Below, in pieces: positions 34,870 through 43,410 of a stretch of DNA of 64,000 nt. The stretch comes from Ruania albidiflava DSM 18029 (GTDB lineage Bacteria; Actinomycetota; Actinomycetes; Actinomycetales; Beutenbergiaceae), in the NCBI RefSeq assembly GCF_000421225.1, contig NZ_ATWL01000009.1:104363-168362 (forward strand). The letters are read 5' to 3'. Every line of letters starts with the position of its first letter. Within the stretch, counting starts at the first letter, position 1. Both the position numbers and the translations under genes were made by a program. Below the pieces are notes generated by a model. It ran no database searches, was not told where the DNA came from, and worked only from the letters and a program-made list of their open reading frames with translations.

Positions 34870-36408
34870 GTGGTGACCGGGACCAAGTGGCGTGGCGCTG
34901 CTGCCGCGCTGGCGGCAGGTGCACTCGTGGGCGCTCTCTGGGTGGCACCGGCACAGGCGACGCCGGACTACCCGAGCGAGGACGACATCGCTGAGGCCCA
35001 GCAGGCCGAGCGGTCCACTGCGGAGCAGATCCAGGCGATCGAGGTGCAGCTCGCGGCCAACAACGCCGCACTGGAGCAGGCCAACATCGATGCCGAGCTC
35101 GCAGCCGAGGCCTACAACGAGGCCGCTGTGGAGCGGGACGAGGCCGAGGAGGCCGCTGATGACGCCGCAGCCGCGGCCGAGGAAGCCGACGCCGACGTGC
35201 TCGCCGCCCAGCAGCACGTCGCACAGATCGCGATGGCCTCCTACCGCAACAGCGGCGAGGTCCAGCAGCTGTCCATGTTCGTCTCCGCGGACAACTTCGA
35301 GCAGGCCATGGACCGGGCCACGATGTTCCAGGCCATCGGCTCCGACGCGGACCAGGCCTACCAGCGCCTGGACGCTGCCGAGCGGGTCGCCGACGTCATG
35401 CACCGTCGCGCTGACGAAGCCCTGGTCGAGGCCGAGGAGGCCGCCGCTGCGCTCGAGGAGGCTGCCCAGCACGCCGACGCGGCGGCGCTGGCCGCGGAGA
35501 CTGCAGTGGAGACCACCGCCGGGGAACGGGACTCGATGCTCAGCCAGCTGGCTGAGCTGCGCGAGACCACTGTCGCCCTGGAGCGGGAACGTCAGGAGGG
35601 GATCGAGGCAGAGCGTCGCGAGCGGGAGAGCGCAGCAGCAGCCCGCGCGCTGGAGGTGCAGGCGGAGCAGGACGCCGCCGAAGAAGAAGCCCAGGCACAG
35701 AGCGCAGCAGCGGACGAGTCGGCCGCGGAGCAGGACGCCGCGGACCGGTCCAGCGACCGTGCCGACCGGCCCAGCCGAGACCGCGACCGGACCTCCCGAG
35801 AGGGCTCGGGCTCTTCCGGGGGGAACGGCTCGTCCGGCTCCAGCTCGTCGGGTTCCAGCTCGTCCGGTTCCAGCTCGTCGGGTTCCAGCTCGTCCGGTTC
35901 CAGCTCGTCGGGTTCCGGCTCGAGCAGCGGCTCCTCCGGTGGTGGCTCGTCCGACTCTGGTTCCTCCGGCGGCAGCTCCTCCGGCAGAGGTTCCTCGGGC
36001 GGCAGCGGCGGCTCCTCCGGAGGCGGTGGCGCGACGGCACCGGCCAGCGTGGGCCAGGCGGCGCTCGACTGGGCGATGACCCAGCTCGGCAAGCCCTACG
36101 TCTGGGGTGCTCAGGGCCCGAACAGCTACGACTGCTCCGGTCTGACGATGCAGGCCTTCCAGCACGCTGGGGCCTCCCTGCCACGCACCACCGGTGCCCA
36201 GTACGCGGCCACCACGCACGTGCCGGTGGGCCAGATGCGCCCCGGTGACCTGATCTTCTACTCCAGCAACGGATCCACGTCCGGGATCTACCACGTGGCC
36301 ATCTATGCCGGGAACGGGATGCGGGTGCACGCCCCGGCGCCCGGCCAGACCGTGGAGTACGTGCCGGTCTGGTGGACCAACGTGCTGCCCTACGCCGGCC
36401 GCGTCTGA
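34870..36408 (+). CDS. Secreted coiled-coil NlpC/P60 peptidoglycan endopeptidase (RipA/PcsB-like)
   Basis: This 512-residue exported protein probably cleaves stem peptides of peptidoglycan during division or growth. After a signal peptide (to about residue 30, APAQA) come about 260 residues of Ala/Glu-rich coiled coil, then a basic stretch (RDRDRTSRE), an 80-residue Gly/Ser linker with 5-residue repeats, and a C-terminal NlpC/P60 domain from about residue 395. Catalytic Cys422 (YDCSGLT) and His475 (IYHVAIY) are present, with a third polar residue near HAPAPGQ. The tandem GTG codons at 34870 and 34873 follow a GAGG site. The coiled coil is the PcsB/RipA type that keeps the enzyme under divisome control. 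Confidence 0.9.
   Translation: MVTGTKWRGAAAALAAGALVGALWVAPAQATPDYPSEDDIAEAQQAERSTAEQIQAIEVQLAANNAALEQANIDAELAAEAYNEAAVERDEAEEAADDAAAAAEEADADVLAAQQHVAQIAMASYRNSGEVQQLSMFVSADNFEQAMDRATMFQAIGSDADQAYQRLDAAERVADVMHRRADEALVEAEEAAAALEEAAQHADAAALAAETAVETTAGERDSMLSQLAELRETTVALERERQEGIEAERRERESAAAARALEVQAEQDAAEEEAQAQSAAADESAAEQDAADRSSDRADRPSRDRDRTSREGSGSSGGNGSSGSSSSGSSSSGSSSSGSSSSGSSSSGSGSSSGSSGGGSSDSGSSGGSSSGRGSSGGSGGSSGGGGATAPASVGQAALDWAMTQLGKPYVWGAQGPNSYDCSGLTMQAFQHAGASLPRTTGAQYAATTHVPVGQMRPGDLIFYSSNGSTSGIYHVAIYAGNGMRVHAPAPGQTVEYVPVWWTNVLPYAGRV
35836..35925 (+). repeat. 15-bp tandem repeat encoding Ser/Gly linker
   Basis: Six consecutive 15-bp units of the form GGTTCCAGCTCGTCS encode SGSS-type pentapeptides in the linker of the NlpC/P60 protein. 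Units are nearly identical, so copy number may vary between strains by slippage. Confidence 0.8.
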
Positions 36409-36592
36409 CCATCGCGTGAGCGCCTGTGGTTCTGCGTGTCGACGGCGGAGCTCACCGGTCCAGCGCGGCGGCGCCGGGGTGAGCCGGTCACCGAGGGCGA
36501 CCGGGCGGCGCCGACGGCGCCCCGTGCCCGAGCACCTCAGCCCGTGGTGAGGTGGCAGGCCAGGCCGGGCGGCGCCGTCGGGTAGGTGGTGC

Positions 36593-37108
36593 TCAGTGGC
36601 CGATGTGCGGCTGCGGGTGGGTGTACCCGGTCTCCTCGGCGCGGCCGAAGGACCGCCGGATCTCCTCTTCGGCCGCCTCCCGGTCCACCCAGTGCGCGCC
36701 CTCTACCGACTTGCCTGGCTCCAGGTCCTTGTACACCTCGAAGAAGTGCTGGATCTCCAACCGGTGGAACTCGGAGACGTCGTCGATGTCGCTGCGCCAG
36801 CTCGCCCGCTGGTCCCCGACCGGTACGCAGAGCACCTTGTCGTCACCGCCGGCCTCGTCGCGCATCCGGAACATCCCGAGCGCACGGCAGCGGATCAGGC
36901 ACCCGGGGAACGTGGGCTCCTCCAGCAGCACCAGCGCATCCAACGGATCCCCGTCCTCGCCCAGCGTGCCCTCGATGTAGCCGTAGTCGTCCGGGTAGCG
37001 CGTGGAGGTGAACAGCATCCGGTCCAGCCGGATCCGGCCGGTCTCGTGGTCCACCTCGTACTTGTTGCGCTGCCCCTTGGGGATCTCGATGGTGACGTCG
37101 AATTCCAC
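36593..37108 (-). CDS. ppa: Inorganic pyrophosphatase
   Basis: The 171-residue protein is a family I soluble pyrophosphatase that hydrolyses PPi to drive biosynthesis. It shows [13 protein letters not shown] at the N-terminus, then [20 protein letters not shown] with the metal-binding aspartates, and CVPVGDQR further on. The start is GTG at 37106-37108 with GGAAGAGA upstream. It is divergent from dacB, as in other actinobacteria. Confidence 0.96.
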   Translation of the reverse strand: MEFDVTIEIPKGQRNKYEVDHETGRIRLDRMLFTSTRYPDDYGYIEGTLGEDGDPLDALVLLEEPTFPGCLIRCRALGMFRMRDEAGGDDKVLCVPVGDQRASWRSDIDDVSEFHRLEIQHFFEVYKDLEPGKSVEGAHWVDREAAEEEIRRSFGRAEETGYTHPQPHIGH

Positions 37109-37201
37109 AGCCTGTCTCTTCCGCCTGGTGGGATGTGCTTGTCCTAGTGTGGCCTACGGCAGGCCGTTCCGGGTGTGCGCGACGAGGACGAAGGGCAAAG
37201 T

Positions 37202-38662
37202 GTGGCCAAGACGGCAGGTGGGGGCGCGCGCCGCCCGCCGCAGCGGACGAGCACGCGGCGGCGGATGTACCGGCGCCGCCGGCTCGTGGCCGGGTTCCTC
37301 GTGCTGCTGGTGCTGGGTGCTGGGTACGGCACGCTGGACGCCTTCGACCTGGCCCCCGGCGTCCTCACCCGCACCGACCCGTGGCCGGAGGCCCAGCCGT
37401 TCCCGTCCCCAGCGCTGCCGGCGCCGGTCGCCGAGGCGGAGGTCCCCGCACTCGCCGACGATGCACCACTGCCCAGCGGCGACGCGCTGGCCGAGCTGAG
37501 CCAGGACCTGCTCTCCGACGACCGCGTCGGTCCTGACCCCGGGGTGATGGTGGTGGACGTGACCACCGGGGAAGCGCTGCTCGCCCAGCACGTCGGCCAG
37601 GAGTATGTACCGGCGTCCAGCCTCAAGGTGCTCGTTGCGGTCGCGGTAGTGGCGTCCTACGGCGACCAGCACCGCTTCACCACCACCGCCGTCACCGGCG
37701 GCGACGACCAGGTCACCCTGGTCGCCGGCGGTGACCTCACCCTGGCGGAGGGTGCGGGCGACCCGGAGGCCATCATCGGCCACGGCGGGCTCGGCGACCT
37801 GGCCGAGCAGACCGCCGCCGCACTCACCGAGGCGGGCACGACCAGCGTGCACCTGAACCTGGACGACACCCTGTTCACCGGGCCCACGCTCGCCCCGCGC
37901 TGGGGAGATGTCGACCTGTCTGGTGGGTGGGGTATGCACATGGCACCGATCGCCGTGGACATCGGCCGGATCGACGGGCAGCAGGCCCGCTCCACCGACG
38001 CCGCGATGGACGCTGCGCAGATCTTCGCCGACCACCTCGCCGACGCCGGCATCACCGTAGACCCGCAGATCGACCGCGCCGCAGCCCCGGAGGAGGCGAC
38101 CGAGCTCGGCGCCGTGCAGTCGGCCACGCTCGATGAGATCGTCGCCTACACGCTGCAGCACTCCGAGAACATCCTCTCCGAGGCGCTCGGTCGGATGACG
38201 GCGGTCGCCACCGGGCACGAGGCCAGCTTCGCCGGGGCAGGGGAGGCGGTGCTGGAGGTGCTCGCCGACCTCGGCCTGGACACCTCAGGTGCGCAGCTGG
38301 TGGACACCTCCGGTCTCTCCTCGGCCAGCAAGCTCACTCCGCAGCTGCTCACCGGTGCGCTCCGGCTGACGGCCGACGGTAGCCATCCCGAGCTGCTCGC
38401 CGTGGCCGATGGTATGCCGATCGCAGGCCTGGAGGGCACGCTCGGCTCCCGCCTCACCGACGGGGCGGCCACCGGCACCCTGCGGGCGAAGACCGGGACG
38501 CTGCCGCAGGTGGTGGCACTCACCGGGCTGGTCACCACTGCCGACGGGCGACTGGTCGCCTTCACCGTGCTGGCCAACGACTTCGACCGTGGTGGTGCGC
38601 ACAGCGCCCGCTCCGCCGTAGACGCCTGGGCGCGAGACCTGGCCGGCTGCGGCTGCTCCTAG
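37202..38662 (+). CDS. dacB: D-alanyl-D-alanine carboxypeptidase/endopeptidase (PBP4 type, family S13)
   Basis: The 486-residue product has a basic N-terminus and one membrane anchor (LVAGFLVLLVLGAGYGTL, about residues 27-45), then a penicillin-binding domain with the three active-site motifs SSLK (nucleophile Ser139, Lys142), SEN (in QHSENILSE) and KTG (in RAKTGTLPQ). It trims or cleaves cross-links of peptidoglycan outside the membrane. GTG 37202 (VAKTAGG) with AAGGG seven bases upstream is preferred over the GTG at 37175. Confidence 0.92.
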   Translation: MAKTAGGGARRPPQRTSTRRRMYRRRRLVAGFLVLLVLGAGYGTLDAFDLAPGVLTRTDPWPEAQPFPSPALPAPVAEAEVPALADDAPLPSGDALAELSQDLLSDDRVGPDPGVMVVDVTTGEALLAQHVGQEYVPASSLKVLVAVAVVASYGDQHRFTTTAVTGGDDQVTLVAGGDLTLAEGAGDPEAIIGHGGLGDLAEQTAAALTEAGTTSVHLNLDDTLFTGPTLAPRWGDVDLSGGWGMHMAPIAVDIGRIDGQQARSTDAAMDAAQIFADHLADAGITVDPQIDRAAAPEEATELGAVQSATLDEIVAYTLQHSENILSEALGRMTAVATGHEASFAGAGEAVLEVLADLGLDTSGAQLVDTSGLSSASKLTPQLLTGALRLTADGSHPELLAVADGMPIAGLEGTLGSRLTDGAATGTLRAKTGTLPQVVALTGLVTTADGRLVAFTVLANDFDRGGAHSARSAVDAWARDLAGCGCS

Positions 38663-38874
38663 ACCCACACGTGCGAGCCGGCGCCGACGCGCTGTCGTTG
38701 CTGCTGGGAGTGGACGTTGCCGCCCAGGTGCACGGACACCCGTTTCGCTAGGTGGACGGTTGTCGAGGTTTCTTGATCGCTCGGCTAGTCTGAGCAAGAC
38801 GCTCGACTATGCGGTGGGGGAGCCCTGCGTCTAGGCGTCGCCTGATGATGCGTCACGTGGATGAGAGGATCGTT

Positions 38875-40380
38875 GTGGAAAGTTCAGTTCGCCAGCTCCC
38901 GCACCGGGCAGCGGTGAAGCAGGGGATCGCTGTCGTTGGGGTGGTCGGGCTGGCCGCCGGCGCGTTGCTTCTCAGCGCGTCTGCTGCCCCGGCAGCGCCT
39001 ACTGCGTTCAACCCGTTCGCGGTGAACAACGGGTTCACCATCGTCGCCCAAGGCGATGCCACGCTCGGCAACGCCGAGCTGGAAGGATCGATCGCAGCCT
39101 TCGGTTCGATCGCCTCCGGAAGACCGGACGGTTTTCCGGTGATCCACCACGCTGCAGGCAACGCCGACTACTCGGTGCCGACCATCGACGAGAGCCCGGT
39201 GCGCATCCTTGCCGGGGAGTTCGTCGGAGACGGTGCCTTCGACGTCGCCAACCGGGACGACTCCGAGACCATCGACCCCGCGTCCCCCGAGGCCAACGCG
39301 ACCGTACGCCTCACCAGTGTCGATGGTCTGACGCTCGAATCCCGGAGCGGCGGCGCAGGGAGCAACGACACGGGCACCTTTGCCCGAGCCAACAGCTCCG
39401 CCGGTGGCTACCTCGACCTGAAGGCCGTGCCGTTCGAGGGTGCCGACGTCGACGACCTGCTCACGGAGCAGCCGACCGTCCCCTCCTACTTCCCCGACCT
39501 GGACGCCCAGGTGGCCCAGGCCAACCAGTGCCTGGCGGACATGTATGACCCGGAGACCGGGCTTGCCAACCCGGTCACCGTCAGTGCAGAGGGTGGGCTG
39601 GTCTACGTCGAGGACTTCGCCACCGACCAGCCGAACGTGATCGACTACGACGCGATCGCGGGCCAGACCATCAAGCTGGACCGCGCCGACGGCTACCGGC
39701 CCACGGCCGAGGCACCGCTGGTGATCCGGGTCCCTGCCGGGACCACCGAGCTGAACCAGGTCAACTTCGAGGGCTGGTCTGCCCAGGCTGGCGCTGACCA
39801 GGACCTCGCCCGGTACATCATGTTCGACCTGTCCGAGGTCACCGGTGAGGTGACGGTCGACGGTCTCGAGCTCGGCGCCCTCTGGGCACCGGAGGCCGAC
39901 CTGACCTTCGGCTCGGGAATCACCACCAACGGGCAGTGGTTCGCCCAGGACGTGACCACCAGCGGCGGAGGCGAGATCCACCACCACACCTTCGGTGGTC
40001 AGCTGGTCTGCGACACCGAGGACCCCACGGAGGAGCCGACCGAGGAGCCGACCGAGGACCCCACGGAGGAGCCGACCGAGGAGCCGACCGAGGACCCCAC
40101 GGAGGAGCCGACCACGGAGGAGCCGGCCGAGGACCCCACGGAGGAGCCGGCCGAGGACCCGACCACGGAAGAGCCGGCCGAGGACCCCACCACGGTGGGC
40201 CCGGACACGGACGACCCAGGCACGGATGACCCCTCCGGCGCCGACCCGGCCGGTCCTGCGGACGACGGCGGCCTCGCCGTCACCGGTGCGGACGCGGGCG
40301 GAGTGCTCGCCGTCGCTGCTGGGCTGTTGCTTGCCGGCGCGATGACTGTGCTGCTGGTCCGTCGCCGCACGCACGGCTGA
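38875..40380 (+). CDS. Choice-of-anchor A family surface protein with sortase signal
   Basis: This 501-residue cell-wall protein has a signal peptide (to about residue 40, SASAAPAAP), then a choice-of-anchor A (adhesin-like) domain beginning AFNPFAVNNGFTIVAQGDATL and ending around EIHHHTFGGQLVC. A 90-residue Thr/Glu/Pro/Asp stalk follows, then LAVTG (residues 467-471), a membrane helix and the basic end RRRTHG. LAxTG is the pattern of class E sortases. The GTG at 38875 follows GAGAGG and leaves a proper signal peptide; upstream ATGs do not. It interrupts the conserved dacB-metalloprotease-tilS neighbourhood and ends in a very strong terminator. Confidence 0.82.
   Translation: MESSVRQLPHRAAVKQGIAVVGVVGLAAGALLLSASAAPAAPTAFNPFAVNNGFTIVAQGDATLGNAELEGSIAAFGSIASGRPDGFPVIHHAAGNADYSVPTIDESPVRILAGEFVGDGAFDVANRDDSETIDPASPEANATVRLTSVDGLTLESRSGGAGSNDTGTFARANSSAGGYLDLKAVPFEGADVDDLLTEQPTVPSYFPDLDAQVAQANQCLADMYDPETGLANPVTVSAEGGLVYVEDFATDQPNVIDYDAIAGQTIKLDRADGYRPTAEAPLVIRVPAGTTELNQVNFEGWSAQAGADQDLARYIMFDLSEVTGEVTVDGLELGALWAPEADLTFGSGITTNGQWFAQDVTTSGGGEIHHHTFGGQLVCDTEDPTEEPTEEPTEDPTEEPTEEPTEDPTEEPTTEEPAEDPTEEPAEDPTTEEPAEDPTTVGPDTDDPGTDDPSGADPAGPADDGGLAVTGADAGGVLAVAAGLLLAGAMTVLLVRRRTHG
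40015..40197 (+). repeat. Tandem repeats encoding the Glu/Pro/Thr stalk
   Basis: Short direct repeats built from GACCCCACGGAGGAGCCG and GAGGAGCCGACC units encode the alternating DPTEEP/TEEP/AEDP stalk of the surface protein. The nearly identical units invite length variation. Confidence 0.75.
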
Positions 40381-40388
40381 TGAGCAGA

Positions 40389-40429
40389 CCAGCCCCGCGG
40401 CGCACGTGCCACGTGCGCCGCGGGGCTGG
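40389..40429. terminator. Strong hairpin terminator after the surface protein gene
   Basis: A perfect 20-bp inverted repeat (arms 40389-40408 and 40410-40429) with a single central base starts 9 bases after the stop codon. It must fold into an extremely stable hairpin and isolates the surface-protein gene from the housekeeping cluster downstream. No T-tract follows. Confidence 0.8.
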
Positions 40430-40551
40430 CGCCTGCACCGGGGGTCCGCGTCCGGCCGGTGCCCGCAGTCGCGGCACTGGAAGGTCGGGTAGGACCCCAG
40501 CTGGCTCGGCAGGTGTGTCGGCGGGCGTCAGGAGTCCGTAGGCTGAGTCCT

Positions 40552-41631
40552 ATGGCCACCGACTCCGCAGCTGCAGCCACGGCCCCGCCCGAGCGCGCGG
40601 CGGTGGACTGGGACCTCGCCGCGCGCCGCGCCCGTCAGCTCACCCGCCCAGGCCCAGCGGTCCCGGTCGCCGAGGCCGGCGAGTACGTCGCCGAGCTGCG
40701 CGCCAGCGCGCATGCGGCACCTGCACACGTCGGTACCGTCACCGGCCTGCTGGACGCGGCGCAGCAGGCCAGCGCCGGCCCGGTGTACGTGCTCGACCGG
40801 CCCCGGTGGGCGGAGGCAAACCTGACCATGCTGCGAGGGTTGATCGGGGACGTGCTGCCGGCACCCACGCTGCCGTGGGGTGCGCAGGCCACCGGGGTGG
40901 AGCTCGGTGCCGTGCTGGCGCTGCTGTCCACGCGGGTGCTGGGCCAGTACGACCCGTACACCACCACCTCCGCCGGCACCGGACGCCTGGTGCTGGTGGC
41001 GCCCACGATCCTGACCATCCAGCGAGAGCTCGGGCTACGCCGCCACGACTTCGGGCTGTGGGTGTGCCTGCACGAGCAGACGCACGCGCTGCAGTTCGCC
41101 GCCGCGGACTGGCTGGCCGAGCACATGCGCACCCGGATGCGGGAGCTGATGCGGGCGCTCACCGCCTCCGGTGACGGGGCCGACCGGCTGCAGCAGCTGG
41201 TCCGCGCCGTGCCGCGGGTGCTGCGCGGCCAGCAACCCGACGGCGCCACCTCTTCGATCCTGGACGCTGTGCTCCACGAACCGGAACGGGACCTGATGGC
41301 CGAAGCGATGGCCACCATGTCCCTGCTCGAAGGACACGCGGACGTGGTGATGGACGAGGTCGGCCCACAGGTGGTGCCCACTGTGCGCAAGATCCGCCGG
41401 GCGTTCGAGCGGCGCCGCTCGGGCACCTCGCCGCTGGACCTGTTGCTGCGCAAGCTGCTCGGTCTGGACGCCAAGCTCGCCCAGTACCGCAACGGGGCGA
41501 AGTTCGTGCGCGGTGTGGTGGAGCAGGTCGGGCACCAGGGCTTCAACGCCGTCTGGACAGCCCCGGAGCACCTGCCTCGACCTGCGGAGCTCGCTGACCC
41601 GGGTGCGTGGGTGCGGCGCGTGCACGGCTGA
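40552..41631 (+). CDS. Zinc-dependent metalloprotease-like protein (DUF2342)
   Basis: The 359-residue protein carries a clear HExxH zinc motif (CLHEQTHALQF) and belongs to the actinobacterial family found between dacB and tilS, sometimes labelled coenzyme F420 biosynthesis-associated. The conserved C-terminal part includes SLLEGHADVVMDEVGP. Its physiological substrate is unknown. The ATG at 40552 is supported by a -10-like TAGGCT ending 7 bases earlier, so the mRNA is probably leaderless. The stop overlaps tilS as TGATG. Confidence 0.88.
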   Translation: MATDSAAAATAPPERAAVDWDLAARRARQLTRPGPAVPVAEAGEYVAELRASAHAAPAHVGTVTGLLDAAQQASAGPVYVLDRPRWAEANLTMLRGLIGDVLPAPTLPWGAQATGVELGAVLALLSTRVLGQYDPYTTTSAGTGRLVLVAPTILTIQRELGLRRHDFGLWVCLHEQTHALQFAAADWLAEHMRTRMRELMRALTASGDGADRLQQLVRAVPRVLRGQQPDGATSSILDAVLHEPERDLMAEAMATMSLLEGHADVVMDEVGPQVVPTVRKIRRAFERRRSGTSPLDLLLRKLLGLDAKLAQYRNGAKFVRGVVEQVGHQGFNAVWTAPEHLPRPAELADPGAWVRRVHG

Positions 41632-42743
41632 TGGCAGGTCCGCCGGTGCCGGTGGCGCAGCTGCGCCACGCAGTGCGCACCTTCCTCACCGACCGGATCC
41701 GCGACGGCCAGGCCGCTCCTGGCGACCTGGTGCTCATCGCCTGCTCCGGCGGCGCCGACTCGCTCGCCCTGGCGGCAGCTGCGGCGTTCGCGACCCCGAA
41801 GGTGGGGCTGCGCGCGGGGGCTGTGGTGGTGGACCACCGGCTGCAGCCGGGTAGCACCGCAGCCGCCGAACGTGCCGCTGCGGTGTGCACGGAGCTCGGC
41901 CTGATGCCCAGCATCGTCGTGCCGGCAACTCTCGACAGCGCCGCAGCGCCGGAAAGCGACTCTGCCCAGGGTGGCCCGGAGGCCCGGGCGCGCGCGCTGC
42001 GGTACCACGCGCTCGAGGCGACCCGGCAGCAGCAGCGAGCCTGCGCCGTCCTGCTCGGCCACACCCGGGACGACCAGGCCGAGACCGTGCTGCTCGCTCT
42101 GGCGCGCGGCTCCGGGACCCGCGCCCTGGCGGGGATGGCACCGGTGCGCGAGCGCTGGTGGCGACCGCTGCTGGGCAGCACCCGCGCCGACACCGAGGGG
42201 GTCTGCACGGCACTGGGGCTGCCGGTGTGGTACGACCCGACCAACGCCGTCGACGGCCCCTGGCAGAAGGCCGCCGGGGGGCCGTTGCCCCGTGCCGCAC
42301 TCCGGCACCGGGTGCTACCAGCGTTGACCGAGGCGCTCGGGCCCGGAGTGCCCGCAGCCCTGGCACGTACTGCCCAGCTCGCCCGGGACGATGCCGACCT
42401 GCTCGACGTCCTGGCAGACGAGCTCCGCCAGCGCGCCCAGGTGGTCCACGGGCCAGACCAGGTACAGCTGAGCATCACCGCCCTCACCGACCAGCCACCG
42501 GCGCTGCGCCGCCGGGTGCTGCACCAGGCGGCCCTGACCGCCGGCAGCCCGCCCGGCGCGCTCGCGGCCGTGCACGTGTGCAGCCTGGACCAGCTGGTCA
42601 CCGACTGGCGCGGGCAGGGCCCGATCCACCTGCCCGGAGCGCTCGAGGCGGTGCGAGAGTATGGCAGGCTTGTGCTGCGCGCGGCTCCGTCGGCCCGGAC
42701 CGGTGGCGGGCGCCCGGATCCGACCGTCGAGCAGGAGAAGTGA
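41631..42743 (+). CDS. tilS: tRNA(Ile)-lysidine synthetase
   Basis: This 370-residue enzyme joins lysine to C34 of the CAU-anticodon tRNA-Ile using ATP, allowing AUA reading. The PP-loop is LIACSGGADSLAL near residue 40, and LGHTRDDQAETVLL and the loop WYDPTN are also diagnostic. The ATG at 41631 shares one base with the preceding stop, showing coupling. It is followed immediately by hpt, the usual actinobacterial pair. Confidence 0.94.
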   Translation: MAGPPVPVAQLRHAVRTFLTDRIRDGQAAPGDLVLIACSGGADSLALAAAAAFATPKVGLRAGAVVVDHRLQPGSTAAAERAAAVCTELGLMPSIVVPATLDSAAAPESDSAQGGPEARARALRYHALEATRQQQRACAVLLGHTRDDQAETVLLALARGSGTRALAGMAPVRERWWRPLLGSTRADTEGVCTALGLPVWYDPTNAVDGPWQKAAGGPLPRAALRHRVLPALTEALGPGVPAALARTAQLARDDADLLDVLADELRQRAQVVHGPDQVQLSITALTDQPPALRRRVLHQAALTAGSPPGALAAVHVCSLDQLVTDWRGQGPIHLPGALEAVREYGRLVLRAAPSARTGGGRPDPTVEQEK

Positions 42744-43298
42744 GTGGACGCCACCGATATGGGCTCGGACCTGGAGAAGATCCTGCTCACCGAGGAGCAG
42801 GTCGCCACCCGCGTGGCGGAGATGGCTGCGCAGATCGATGCCGACTACACCGGCCGCGAGGTGCTGCTCGTCGGGGTGCTCAAAGGTGCCGTGATGATCA
42901 TGGCCGACCTGTCCCGGCAGATGCACACCGAGCTGACGATGGACTGGATGGCGGTCTCCTCCTACGGGTCGGGTACGAAGTCCTCCGGCGTGGTGCGCAT
43001 CCTCAAGGACCTGGACACCGACATCGACGGTCGGCACGTGCTCGTCGTGGAGGACATCATCGACTCCGGGCTGACCCTGTCCTGGCTGGTGGCCAACCTG
43101 CGCAGCCGCAACCCCGCCTCGGTGGAGGTGGCCACGCTGCTGCGCAAGCCGGAGTCGGCGAAGGTGGACGTGGACGTGCGCTACGTCGGCTTCGACGTGC
43201 CCAGCGAGTTCGTGGTCGGCTACGGCCTGGACTACGCCGGCCGGTACCGCAACCTGCCGTTCGTGGGCACGCTCGCCCCGCACGTGTACCAGCGCTGA
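42744..43298 (+). CDS. hpt: Hypoxanthine phosphoribosyltransferase
   Basis: The 184-residue enzyme salvages hypoxanthine/guanine with PRPP. It has the PRPP loop [15 protein letters not shown], plus [14 protein letters not shown] and [18 protein letters not shown] at the C-terminus. The GTG start abuts the tilS stop, with AGGAGAAG within the end of tilS as ribosome-binding site. Confidence 0.96.
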   Translation: MDATDMGSDLEKILLTEEQVATRVAEMAAQIDADYTGREVLLVGVLKGAVMIMADLSRQMHTELTMDWMAVSSYGSGTKSSGVVRILKDLDTDIDGRHVLVVEDIIDSGLTLSWLVANLRSRNPASVEVATLLRKPESAKVDVDVRYVGFDVPSEFVVGYGLDYAGRYRNLPFVGTLAPHVYQR

Positions 43299-43410
43299 GA
43301 GGTGGTGTGCTCATGCCCTGCGCGAACACGTGCAGGAATTCCCTGCCGCGTCGTATAGCGTCACCGGAGGAACTGCTAGCAGGAGGGACCCCGGCCACCG
43401 GGATCAGGCG

